NCBI GenBank assembly: GCA_026120185.1
Contig: JANUWF010001101.1
Coordinates: 5,830,001-5,894,000 of the forward strand
Direction: 5' to 3'
Length of the DNA: 64,000 nt
DNA from: Voacanga thouarsii
Taxonomy: Eukaryota; Streptophyta; Magnoliopsida; Gentianales; Apocynaceae
A program made the translations under genes and the position numbers. Of this stretch, positions 10,167 to 20,829 are shown in pieces (the first letter of the stretch is position 1; the number at the start of each line of letters is the position of its first letter). A model generated the notes under the pieces. That model was not told the origin of the DNA and ran no database searches. It worked only from the letters and a program-made list of their open reading frames with translations.

Positions 10167-10202
10167 ATGAAGATTGTAGCATGAAATGTGAGGGGCTTTA
10201 AC
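10167..10202 (+). pseudogene. LINE ORF2 start (endonuclease), interrupted
   Basis: ATG at 10167 reads MKIVA-stop-NVRGFN, matching the first strand of the APE-type endonuclease of plant L1 ORF2 (W-N-V-R-G), with the Trp codon changed to TGA. The frame is cut at 10202 by the LTR insertion. The continuing codons (NKPLKQ) are found at 25805 after removal of the insertion and one ttaac copy. Confidence 0.75.
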
Positions 10203-11911
10203 TGTTGGAATGTATGCCCAAAATGGCCTATGTATTTCTATGTCTTAGAAATTAACAAAAGTTTCATTTATTAATGGTTGTTTGTTTACATATATTGCAT
10301 ATTAAGGTCTAAGTATGTTAATAAGCAATCTATGTGATTGTGTCATACTTTTACAGTAAGGTGTAGATTATGAGCTACTAACACATAACTAAAAAATTAT
10401 TTTTGATCAATTGATGAAGTTGGGTACTTCATTAAAGTTTAGATCATTACACTATGATTTCTAAATAGGAAATAGTTTACCTTTAACTAGTAAGTAATTC
10501 ACTCATACCAATAGTGTAAGCGTATTTGGAATACGTATAACTGGACCACGCGATAATAATCTTTATAAAAGTACTAAAATAAGTAAAGACAGCTATTACG
10601 TGGATGAGTACCCTAAGACTTGAGTATAAGTTGGTGGTCTGGTGAAGCTGGACTTATACACTTTGATGTATGATGGGTGAGGTTTTAACATAAGGTCGAT
10701 AACCTAGTACGTTGGGTGTATAACTCTAGTTAATTAAGACAAACTTATACAATATAATTTTTATATTTCATTACGTGAAGAAATCACTCCCTTGTGATTG
10801 TCCGGGATAATTTAAATAATCCAAAGCCTTGGGAAACGTAACTAAATATGCATACTTTTGGGTAGCTCCCTGTGATAAGTAAAGATATAATGGAAGTCAT
10901 GGATTATCGGACTAATTATCAAAGGATGGTAGATGTCATTTAAAAAAGTGTTAGTGCATTTTTTCCTATTTCAATGACGGTGTAATGTAGATGGGTATTT
11001 TTGTCATTACACCTGTAGGTCGAAGACAACACTTTTTCAATGTTATTCTCGGGGTTAATATTTTCATATGGTGATAAATGTAATATTTAAAATGATAAAA
11101 TACATTTATTTTTTAGTAAGGGCATTTTGGTTATTTTAGTAGTCAAGAATAATATATATTTTGGTTCCTAGGATAGCTCTAAAAATATTTCAAAAATTAT
11201 TTAAATTATTTGAGGAGTGAGAGAATTTATTTTATTCTAGAAAGTCCATTAGGCTAGAATAATTAATTAAGTCTAAGAGTAATTCATGGGTTAGATAATT
11301 AATTAATTGTATAATGTCCAAAGTACTATATGGGCTTGAGTAAAATAAATAAGGATTGGCCTAATAATTATATTGGGTCATGTATTTATTATTTTGGGCT
11401 TTAGTAGAATAAAATTTCTAGATAAAATAATAAATATAGTGGGTTAAGTTTTTATTTAATTAGATTTTAATTAAAAGACTTCTGACAAATAAAAAGGTCC
11501 AATTGGTAGAATAGCCCTAGCCCATCTTGGTTTAGGGCAGGCAGCCTTGAGGGTTTATAAATAATCCTTATGGAGGCTTGTTAAAAAAAAAGAAAAAAAC
11601 AACCAGTTAAAGAAAAGCTCTAGCCACCACTCCTTGCTCTCTCTCAGTTCTTCCTCAAAAAAATAATCCTAACCTACTTTCACTGGTAGTTTGATTTGTG
11701 AGGTTGAGAGAATATCTTGGAAGATCAAAAGCTCCGGCCTTTGAATCGTTTCATGCGAAGGAGCCAATGGTTAACTGGATTTCCTGAAGAACAAGTAAAC
11801 GTTCCTTCATCGAACGCAAATACGACTTTGGTTGTTCAGACTAAATGCCCTAAAAGTAAGTAATCATAGACTTTGACTTGGAAAAATTTTAAATTTGCTG
11901 TCTTCTACTGC
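10203..11911 (+). mobile_element. Solo copia LTR, main part
   Basis: It begins TGTTGGAATGTATGCCC and follows the same order of blocks as the 2-kb LTRs of Copia-1 and Copia-2, but is clearly diverged. No internal retrotransposon region follows. Its last 27 bp, ending in CA, lie at 25778-25804 beyond the CACTA element, giving about 1,736 bp in total. The target duplication ttaac is exact (10198-10202 and 25805-25809). Confidence 0.85.
11554..11563 (+). promoter_or_regulatory. TATA box of solo LTR
   Basis: TTTATAAATA lies about 350 bp from the LTR's 3' end, before a pyrimidine-rich R-like region. The position is typical of a copia LTR promoter. Confidence 0.45.
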
Positions 11912-11924
11912 CACTACGGGAAAA

Positions 11925-12725
11925 TAGCAAATAAGACACGAAAATTTTGAGACGGATTCATTTCGTCTCTAAATAAAAACACATTTGAGATTAAATGGAG
12001 ACGAACCAATTTAAAAAAATTTAAAATGAGATATTTGAGACAAATGAGAGATGAATATTTTTCGTCTTTAAACAAAACGTTTCTATGTGGTCTCTAAATA
12101 GATACAGAATAGAAACGATAGTAACGTCGTCTCAATTTTGTCTTCAAATAGAGTCATAATGGAGACAACTCTCAATGCATCTCTAATATCAGAGACTAAT
12201 TAGTGACGTATATTTTTCCTCTCTAAATAAAATATTTCTATTTAGTCTCTAAGTAGATGCAGAATAGACAAAGTAATGTTGTCTCAATTTTTTCTCCCAA
12301 TAGAGTCGAAACTAAGACGACGGTCAATGCATCTCTAATATTTGAGACTAAATAGAGACAAAAAAAGTTTTAGTCTCTAGTTTGTTTAAAATTAGAAACT
12401 AATTAGAGACCAAGTTGTTCGTCTCTAAAGTTTCATTACTTTATTTATTTGGGTAATTAGTCTTAAAATTGGAGACGGTAAATGTCTTCTCTAATTGGTC
12501 TTTATATAGAGACGATTTAGAATTTTCAAATTCGTCTAAAATATTTGAGACTAATTAGAATCTACATTTTTGTCTTTAAAATGTAGAGACGGAAAGTATG
12601 ATTTACGTTTGGTCTCTAAATTGACTCTAATTACAAGCTAATGGTCATGGTCTCTATTTGGTTTTTAATTTTCTATTTCAAAGACATAATAGAGACCAAT
12701 TTGAGTTGTCTTTATAGCTCTAGTA
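11925..12725. repeat. Left subterminal repeats of the CACTA element
   Basis: Dozens of copies in both orientations of motifs such as gagacgaa, ctctaaat and agagacta. In characterised CACTA elements such arrays bind the element's own transposase. Matching motifs occur at 25050-25770. Confidence 0.75.
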
Positions 12726-13348
12726 TATTTGGCAAATTCAAAAAAAAAAAATTTATTATGTTAAAATGATAATAAATTTACAAGATTGCAAATTGAACAT
12801 GAACTTATAATGTAATTCCTTTGAGGTTTTAGATGCAATTAAATAAAAACTATAATTATCATTCTAAATAGTTTTTAGTGTAAAAAGTTTTTGAGCTTCT
12901 ATGTAGAAATTATGCCACATCATGTGGCAAAACATATCCAATTATATTCAAAGTTGGCCATGATATTTTTGTTAGCAATTTTAACAAATATAACAGTTGG
13001 ATCATTGATTTAATATGTTAATCTTTTTAAATCCATTAGGTTTTGAGCTTTTATATAGATATTGAAGCTATATTATGTAAAGATTATACTAGGTTTAAAC
13101 TTTAGACCTTTTTCCACCCTTTCTCCTTTCTTCCCAATTTCAGACACTTCTTTCCAATTTTCAAACCCAAATGTCCAAAATTTTTGAATTCTCCCTCATC
13201 TTTTCCATTTCATTCTTGTAGTCCCTTATTTTTATCTCATTTCCAAAAATTTATGCATTCTCCTAAGAATCCAGTCTCTCATTTTGCTTCTTTGAAACTT
13301 TTCGAGAGTACTTAATTAGGAGGAATGTCATGGCGAAACAAAGTTCTT
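12726..13348. other. AT-rich CACTA interior, no gene
   Basis: It contains one outlying unit of the ~150-bp tandem family (about 12900-13085, anchor gttggatcattgattt at 12998). A pyrimidine-rich stretch (13100-13240) follows. No coding frame is supported. Confidence 0.5.
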
Positions 13349-13640
13349 ACACTGGTAAAACTAGTAAATCAAGAAAACATTGCGAGCAAAATTTTTCTTC
13401 AATGACAGAAACTTTTTGTCACTATTAATTAAGACCTTCGGTGATAAAATTTTTATTTCCTAGCTAAAAGAGATGGCTTTAACTCGGAAATAAGCATATT
13501 AGTAAGGAAAATTTAAGTTTCCTCACTAATGATGCATCATTAGCGATGAAAATTCATTTCCTAACTAAAAATATTAACTTTTATCACTATTAACTATACT
13601 TTTAGCGACAAAATTCATATTTCCTAATTAATACCTGTCT
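13349..13640. mobile_element. Second CACTA-like terminus, fragment
   Basis: CACTGGTAAAACTAG at 13349 resembles CACTGGTAGAAAA-type CACTA ends. It is followed by subterminal motifs (tagcgacaaaattc, ttcctagctaa) like those at 8980-9461. No matching second end is found. Confidence 0.4.
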
Positions 13641-13965
13641 TTAAATTTTTCAATATTTACAACATGGATCCAAAAATTTTGTAAATTGGACTTTAAATTT
13701 TGTTAAATTAAAAAATGACCTCAAAAATTTGTGAATTGATCTTTAAATTTTAACATATTTATAATATAACCCTAAAAATTTTTATAAATTGGTCCTTAAA
13801 TTTTTAAATATAAAAAATATGACCCCAAATTTTATAAATTGCTCCTTAAATTTTTTAAAATTATAAAATGATAACAAATTTATAAATTGGTCATTAAATT
13901 TTAGAATATTTAAAATATAATCCCAAAAATTTTACAATTTAGTCCCTAAATTTTTAAATATTTAT
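13641..13965. repeat. ~57-bp diverged tandem array
   Basis: Five to six imperfect units with the pattern aaaaattttgtaaattgg followed by tccttaaatttt and a tataaaatatgacccc-like block. Confidence 0.6.
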
Positions 13966-13974
13966 TAATACATT

Positions 13975-15276
13975 ATATTTTGGGCTGATTTATAGAAATT
14001 AAGCTAGATTATATAACAAAACATATCCGATTATATTCAAATTTGGTCATAATACATATTTTTAGCGAATTCAATAAATTTGACGATTGGATCATTAATT
14101 TGATATGTCTATCCTTATAAATGCAATATGTTTTGGATATTTTTATAATGATTATGCAAGATTAGGAGGTGAAATATATCCGATTACCTTCAAATTTGGT
14201 TGTAATATGTTTTTTATTAATTTATGCAAATCTAACTGATGGATTGTTAATGTGATATGCTAGATTAAGTGGTAAAATATATCCAATTACCTTTAAAATT
14301 GGTCCTAATACTTTTTTTAGTGATTTAATCAAATTTAACTATTGGATCGTTAATTTGATATGCATATCTTTCTAAATGTGTTAGGTTTTTTTGTATTTTT
14401 ATTGAGATTATGCTAGATTCTATGCCAAAACATATTCGATTATCTTAAAATTTGGCCATAAAACTTTTTTTTATAGTAAATTTATCAAATCTAATTGTTA
14501 GATCGTTAATTTGATATGCTTATCTCTGTAAATGGGTTATGTTTCGAGCATTTTTATAGAGATTATGTTACATTAAGTGTCAAACCAAATACGATTAGCT
14601 TAAAATTTGGCCATAAATTTTTTAAAAAGATTTTATCAAATCTAATGGTTGGATCGTTAATTTGATATGCCTATCTTTGTAAATGGGTTAAGTTTCGAGC
14701 ATTATTATAGACATTATTTTATATTAAGTAGAAAAACATATCTGATTACCTTTAAATTTAGTTCTAATACTTTTTCTAGTGATTTTATTAAATCTAATAG
14801 TTGGATCATTAATTTGATATGCCTATCTTTTTAAATGTGTTAGATTTTTTGTATTTTTATAGAGATTATGCTATATTTAATTTGTTCTAAAATATATCTA
14901 ATTACCTTCAAATTTTGTCATAACATTTTTTTCCATCAATTTTAATAAATATAACGGTTGGATCATTAATTTGATATGCCTATCTTTGTAAATGCATTAG
15001 GTTTTGAATATTTTTCTAGATAGTATGCTAGATAATGTGCCAAAATATATCCGATTACTTTCAAATTTTGTCATAACACTTTTCTTAACAATTTTAACAA
15101 ATCTAACGGTTGGATCATTAATTTTGATATGCCTATCTTTGTTAATGTGTTAAATTTGATTTTTTTTATTTATGCTAGATTATGTACCAAAATATATCCG
15201 ATTACCTTCAACTTTTGTCATAACACTTTTCTTAATAATTTTAACAAGTCTAATGGTTGAATCATTAATTTGATAC

Positions 15277-15285
<9 letters not shown>
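13975..15285. repeat. ~150-bp satellite-like tandem array
   Basis: Nine diverged units share gttggatcattaatttg followed by atatgcctatctttgtaaat and a block near atatccgattaccttcaaa. Anchors lie near 14087, 14238, 14341, 14499, 14648, 14801, 14957, 15110 and 15257. Spacing is mostly about 150 bp, and the units at 14238-14341 are shortened. The array ends in a TA/CA microsatellite. Confidence 0.8.
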
Positions 15286-15340
<55 letters not shown>

Positions 15341-15342
15341 TA
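15280..15342. repeat. (TA)n(CA)n microsatellite
   Basis: Pure TA dinucleotides followed by CA dinucleotides close the 150-bp array. Confidence 0.95.
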
Positions 15343-16329
15343 TGTATGTTCTATTTGATGTGTGAATCTTTGGTGACATTTGAACTAGTATTCTTATAAT
15401 TTATAATTTCATATGGCACATGAAAAACAATTAAAAAGGAAGCAAAAGCACTCTGAGATCTGGATACCCCCCTAAAGGAATGATCACATAAGATCAACAC
15501 AGTATAAGTCTCACTTTAGAGTCATGAATCTAATATATAGTCGATTTATTACATCACCCCTTCTATATCCTTTTTCATTTCCTTAACTTTTGGAGGCAAT
15601 GAAGGACTTTTTTTTTTTTTTTTTTCTTGTGGACTATGATAGATAAAAGATGATTAGAATATGAATCAAACTCTAACTAGTCAATGAAGTTACTCACTTT
15701 TTGGCATAAATAATAGCTACAATTATTATAATTATAAATCCCTCATCTTGGATTTGCTATTATCGTAAAGGGAAAATGATTTTTTTAAAAAAATAAATTC
15801 TCCAAAAATTTAAAATTTAAATATTATGTTTGAATTAAATAAATTTTCTTGAGTTTAGAACTTTTATATCCATTGATGTATATCATCTCCTCTTACAATC
15901 CTTAAAACAAATACTAATAATAATAACAAAAAGTGTTAAATACCAACTGTTTTTTATTTTACAAAATAGATTCCCTAAAAATCTAAAATTTAAATATTAT
16001 GTTTGAATTAAATAAATTTAGAGTTTAGAACTTTTGTCTCCATTGATAGTGTATCATCTCCTCTTACAATCGTTAAAACAAATACTAATAGTAATAACCT
16101 AGCATTTTTGATAGGGATTAGATTAATAATTTGCTACTTTGGTCATATAAATAAATGATATTTTTTTATTAATCCAAAAGCTTCAAAAGTTGAAAAAGAC
16201 CCTTTTCAGATAAAATCATTATTCATTGGTATAATTTCCTTTTGTTAAAAAAATTAAAAGAAAAAAGCCTACATTATTTTATTAGAAAAGACAGATAAGA
16301 AATGAACCAGTAAGAGAATATAAAAAAAA
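15343..16329. other. Gene-free AT-rich stretch with ~175-bp duplication
   Basis: No coding frame is supported. A direct duplication is visible: the block around 15800-15920 recurs at about 15975-16095, sharing atattatgtttgaattaaat, gtttagaactttt and tcatctcctcttacaatc. It lies just upstream of a 5'-UTR-like sequence and might have been promoter DNA. Confidence 0.5.
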
Positions 16330-16733
16330 GCCTCCAAAAATTCAAAAAAATTTCCTCTCCTTCTCCCTCTCTTAAGTGTTTCAAAACAAAAACCCTCCTA
16401 AATCTATCTTTACTCTCTCAGAATTCATCAATGGGTTTCTAAGTTCGACGCTCCAAAAAAGCTTCAAAATTCGCGATTTTTACAAATTTGAACTCTCTCC
16501 CCCGACTATTGTCGCCGGAATAGAGTAGAAGAGATTCACTGATAGCTCCTTACTATTTGGATTCCACCACCACCATGTTGATGGGGCCCATGGACGTGGT
16601 GAAGGTGATTTCAGGTGCAAAGTCTGGAGCATGCCTCGTGGGCTGCAATCACTGGAAGTGCAACATTACTATAGCCATGGCTGGCGTTTTTCTCCTCTGC
16701 ATTCCCATAGCGATGTTATCGGCCAAGCTCGAG
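16330..16733 (+). pseudogene. First exon plus 5' UTR of an unidentified membrane-anchored protein gene
   Basis: A pyrimidine-rich 5'-UTR-like stretch leads to an ATG at 16575 in good context (caccATGttg). It opens 53 codons ending at a consensus donor, CTCGAG|GTATTG (16733/16734). The peptide has a polar N-terminus with three Cys near residues 20-29 (GACLVGCNHWKC), then a hydrophobic segment (about residues 31-49, ITIAMAGVFLLCIPIAMLSA) ending in KLE, like a type II signal anchor. GC content and codon use are unlike the surroundings. No following exon is recognised. I do not recognise the gene. It is either captured by the CACTA element or the stump of a host gene. Confidence 0.55.
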
Positions 16734-16917
16734 GTATTGTCCGATTTTTCCTGATATATATCCTTATCCCCTTCCCCCTTGTAGACCCCTCCAAAACGCA
16801 CAAATATTCTTGCGATTTTTTTTTCCATTATCATTTTTTCATAAAGTTTTTCATTTTAGCCGGTTTTCATATGATTGCTTAGTTTATTTTTGGCAAAAAA
16901 ATGCGATCTTTGTGAGT

Positions 16918-17285
16918 TACACTAAAAAAAAATGGGGTAAATATGATGAAGACAAATATGATGGTCAAAAAATCATCGCAATAGGTTATTTTATACGACA
17001 GTTCTGAAACCGTCGCAATAGATAGACCTAATACGACAGTCTAATGCCAAACGTCGTATTTAGTGACCAAATACGACGGTTTATACAAACCGTTGTAATA
17101 GAGTAGGCCAAATACGACGGTTTAATTTAACCGTTGCAATAAAATAAGCCAAATATGACTGTTTATTTTAACCATCGCAATAGAGTATGCCATATAACGC
17201 TTTTTTTTAATCGTCGTAATAGAGTAGACCAAATACGATGATTTATTACAACCATCGCAACAGAGTATTAAATTCTCTTTCACGA
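16918..17285. repeat. Array of paired ACGACGGTT/AACCGTCG motifs (CACTA-like subterminal)
   Basis: After CACTA and a run of A at about 16919, units of roughly 55-60 bp repeat: aatacgacggtttaa, then ttaaccgtcgcaatagag, then taggccaa. Each unit can fold on itself. It resembles the subterminal region of another CACTA or MITE family. No partner end is seen. Confidence 0.6.
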
Positions 17286-17389
17286 CAGTCAATCTGTTTC
17301 CAAGAGTTTGAATTTCTAAGCTAAGGCCATCCAATTTAATAGCCAGAGAATTGATCCAAAATGTTTTTAGATAATCCTTTGTCCTAAGC

Positions 17390-18464
17390 CTACTCTTTTT
17401 CTTTGGTAGAGGATTCTTCCTGAGGTTCTATCTCAATTTTTCTTTTGACTCCGACATAAGGGGTATTCTTGCCTTCAGCTTTAACATTTAACAGTCTTTC
17501 TCTTCCATCACCATCAGCATCATGGAGCAGCTTTCATTTTTTTTCCAATCTCATATATCCCATGCACTCAAAAGACTCAAAGCTGTATACATTCATTTCT
17601 GAGGGCGCAGAAGGGACTGAATTTAAATCAATATCAAAATATCTGAACACTTTTGTTAACAAATTTCCATACGGCAATGCCTTGCTAGAGGTGTTTCTTG
17701 TCTGCAACATCAACTTAGCAGCCAAGAACCCAAAACTTATTTGTCTTCTTTCAGCCAATGCTAACATATCTCCATTTGCATTATGTTAATGGAGGTTTTG
17801 TGACTGAAGCTTGGGACCACCATGGTTGAGACCATGTGGCGCAGGATCCTATCCTCTCCGTTTAGTTCCATTAGCAAATATTTCTTCAAACTTCTTTAAG
17901 TCAAACATGTTAGTTCCTTCTGGAAATTTATTTAGTTCAAAGTACTGAATTCCTCCATCTCTAACCTCACACACTCGGTTTAGCAGACGGTGGTCAAACT
18001 CGATATTTTTTCCCCCAACTTTAGAGGTGTACCATTTGATCATAAACCCTTCTCTGGTTTCCTCAAGTCATCCTTTTCTTAGGTTAGCATATAATTCCCA
18101 AATAAGTGAGATAAATAATTTTTTATCAACGGACAGTAGACCACCCCAACCAACAGATTCAAACATATTCAACACATTGGAGAAATTCAAGAAAGACAAT
18201 GGATTTACTCGATAGCCAATAATCATAGTTCTATTTCTCGAGACCTAATCATTATAATTTGACTCACTTTTTGAATCTAAAAATTGAAGCACCTGAGTTT
18301 CGGAACTCTCTTGTTCTGGTGGTGATTTTAGGAGTCATAATGGGAAGTCGAGAAATTTGGAGCAATTTCATTTCCTTTTCCGTTGTGGATGACATCTTCT
18401 TCATCATTGGAGATATTTTTCGGACCTTCTTTGGTTTCGGTCTGGTTGATTTTGTTTTTGCCAT
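17390..18464 (-). pseudogene. Putative plant transposon-domain gene, frameshifted
   Basis: A minus-strand ATG at 18464 starts MAKTKSTRPKPKKVRKIS, a basic N-terminus. Broken frames follow: ELYANLRK-like near 18090, WYTSKVGGKNIEFDHRLLNRV (18043-17849), LPYGNLLTKVFRYFDIDL (near 17655), ending EESSTKEKE before a stop at 17390. This resembles the domain annotated in plants as putative plant transposon protein (YANL, KG-x-x-I-x-F, LPYG-x-L-L-T blocks). At least two frame changes occur. A pyrimidine-rich 5'-UTR-like leader lies at 18465-18700. Its role is unknown. It sits directly downstream of the copia pol on the same strand. Confidence 0.5.
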
Positions 18465-18700
18465 TTCAGTGAGAAGATAAGGGTTTTAACACTCGGTTGT
18501 TCAGAGAAGAAGAACTCAGAGGATTTTGAGGAAGAAGGAGTGAAAAATTGTCGGTTCCAGAGTTTGGAAGAGAGAAGGAAGAGAAAGTTCTTTGTGAGTA
18601 CTTAGAAAGTTGTGATAGAAGTATACTCAAGTACATTGAAAAAGCCACTTTAATCAAAGATTTTAAAAAAAAGCCATCTTGAGAAAAGCGCAAGCATTTT

Positions 18701-18964
18701 GAAATTTAAAAATGAAAATATGGAAGTAGTTCTTTTAAAAGGAAATACAAAGCATCAAAGATGATTCTGTTTTGGATTTAGGCCCAATCTGAAATATACA
18801 TCCAAACGGAACTTCTTCAGGGGAGAGTTTTGGACTGAAATGCTGCGTCCAAAAGCTTTGTCTTCAGTGATTCTGCAAAATAAAAAAAATCTTGTGCAAA
18901 CAAGTCAGTCATATGATTTTTGTAATTCCCAAACCTCTTCTCAGATTGTTAAATCTTTCTTTGG
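18701..18964 (-). other. Pol end and 3' flank of Copia-S; no LTR seen
   Basis: The first bases below 18965 could still encode the pol C-terminus in another frame (TKP..ERFNNLRRGL-like). The rest is unassigned. A copy of the LTR at 22668-23971 is not recognisable here. Confidence 0.4.
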
Positions 18965-20277
18965 TCAGAGGTTTTGTAAAGATATCGGTGAGTTGTTCAT
19001 CAGTTGAAATATATTCAACACACACACTTTTAAGCACATGATCACTGATAAATGATGTTTAACTTCTATATGCTTATTCCTAGAATGTTGAATAGGATTC
19101 TTAGTTAGATTGATAGCACTTGTATTGTCAAATAATATAGGTACGCAGTTAAAATTAAGACCAAAATCAAGCAATATATTTTTCATCCACAAGATTTGTG
19201 CACAGCAGCTTTCGATTGCAATATATTCTGCCTCGGTTGTGGATAAGGATACACATGCTTGCTTCTTGCTATGCCATGACACTAGAGAGTGTCCAAGAAA
19301 TTGACAATGGCCACTTGTGCTTTTTCTTTCCACTTTATAGCCCGTATAATCCGCATCTGTATATCCTATAAGATCAAATGTGCTAATGTGAGGATACCAT
19401 AAGCCATAATCATATGTGCCAATTAGATATCGAATGATGCGTTTTACTGCATATAGGTGTGATTCCTTTGGACATGATTGAAACCGGGCATAAAGACAAA
19501 CTGAAAACATAATATCTGGCTGGCTAGTAGTGAGAAAGAGTAAGCTTCCAATCATATCATCTACATTCTTACCCTTTTCATCTTTGTCAAGTTTTATGTA
19601 AGTACTTATAGGTATGCAGATTTCTTTGACTTCCTTCATATCAAACCATTTGAGCAGTTTCTTGGCATACTTAACTTGATTTATGAAGATTTCATCCTTG
19701 GTTTGTTTGATTTGCAGTTTGAGAAAGAAGTTTAATTCTCTCATCATGCTCATTTCGAATTCTTGTTGTATTGTCTTAGCAAACATCTTGCACAAGGAAT
19801 CATTAGTGGCACAAAAAATGATATCATCAATATAAATTTGAGTAATAAGGAGATCACCAGATTTATCTAATTTGATAAATAATGTGTATCGATCAAGCCT
19901 TTTGAGAACCCTTTTGCAAGCAAGAATCCACTAAGCCTTTCATAGCAAGCTCGTGGGGCTTGTTTTAAACCATAAAGAGCCTTTGAAAGTTTGAAAACAT
20001 GATTTGGAAAATGCTTATGAATAAAACTCGGAGGTTGTTCTACATACACATCCTCTTCAATAAAACCATTCAAAAATGCACTCTTAACATCCATTTGATA
20101 AAGTATGAAATTTTTGAATGAAGCAAAAGCAAGAAGCATTCTTATAAATTCCAATCTAGTAACGGGAGCAAATATCTCATAATAATCAATGCCCTCTTCT
20201 TGATTGAATCATTGGGCAACTAGTCTAGCTTTATTTCTAATGACAGCTCCATTTTCATCAAGTTTGTTTCTAAATAC
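18965..20277 (-). pseudogene. Copia-S reverse transcriptase-RNase H
   Basis: The 95-codon frame 20154-19867 has LYQMDVKSAFLNG, VYVEQPPSF and KALYGLKQAPRAC, core copia RT blocks. A frame change near 19860 is followed by a YIDDIIF catalytic box (about 19835) and the 276-codon frame 19795-18965. The latter holds the RT thumb and RNase H with GYTDADYTGYKVERKSTSG, STTEAEY and FDNTSAINL. Only one or two frame changes break it. It is part of a minus-strand copia (gag 22606 to RNase H 18965). Confidence 0.85.
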
Positions 20278-20766
20278 CTACTTGGTACCAATAACTGGAT
20301 GATTAAGTGGTCTAGGAACAAGTTTCCAAACTTGATTTTTTTCAAATTGGTTTAGTTCTTCTTGCATAGCAATAATCCAAAATTCATCATGCAGTGCTAC
20401 ATCAATACAATTAGGTTTTATACTTGAGACTAGAGTAAAGTTATCTATGAAATACCGTCTAATTTTGACTCCATAGCTTAGATCACCAATGATTTGTTTT
20501 TTTGGATGACCAATTTTATATTTCCAATCATTTGGTAATTGTTGGTCTGTGGATTCTTCAATTTGTTGTCTTCCTTGTTCAGTTTGTTGTTCTTCAATTT
20601 CTTCTTCTTTTGCATGAGTATTTAGCAGTGGTGCTTTGTATTGGTCTTTCCTTACTTCCTTTGAACCTCCTATACCAGGAATTTTTCCCTTCTTTTTATC
20701 TCCAAAGGTAACGAATCCTTTATTTGTGATTTGCACATCTTCTAACAAAGCTACATTTCCAGTCAT
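20278..20766 (-). pseudogene. Copia-S protease stub fused to pre-RT, integrase deleted
   Basis: This frame starts in the protease region (HMTGN just after the DSG-type active site upstream of 20766, then FVTFGDKKKGKIPGIG). By residue 35 it jumps to the acidic linker and RT N-terminal blocks (WIIAMQEELNQFEKNQVWKLVPRP). The GAG-pre-integrase and integrase core, normally about 400 residues, are absent. An internal deletion near 20670 joined the two parts. The element could only have moved by borrowing integrase. Confidence 0.8.
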
Positions 20767-20829
20767 ATGTCTTCAACATCCGCTGTCAAAAAACCACTTG
20801 GTAAAGCCCATTTTATCCAAAGAATGGGC

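Noticed and set aside
13975..15285. Regularly spaced repeats resembling a CRISPR array
   Set aside because: Units are long, diverged and contiguous without constant short repeats and unique spacers; the context is a plant transposon.
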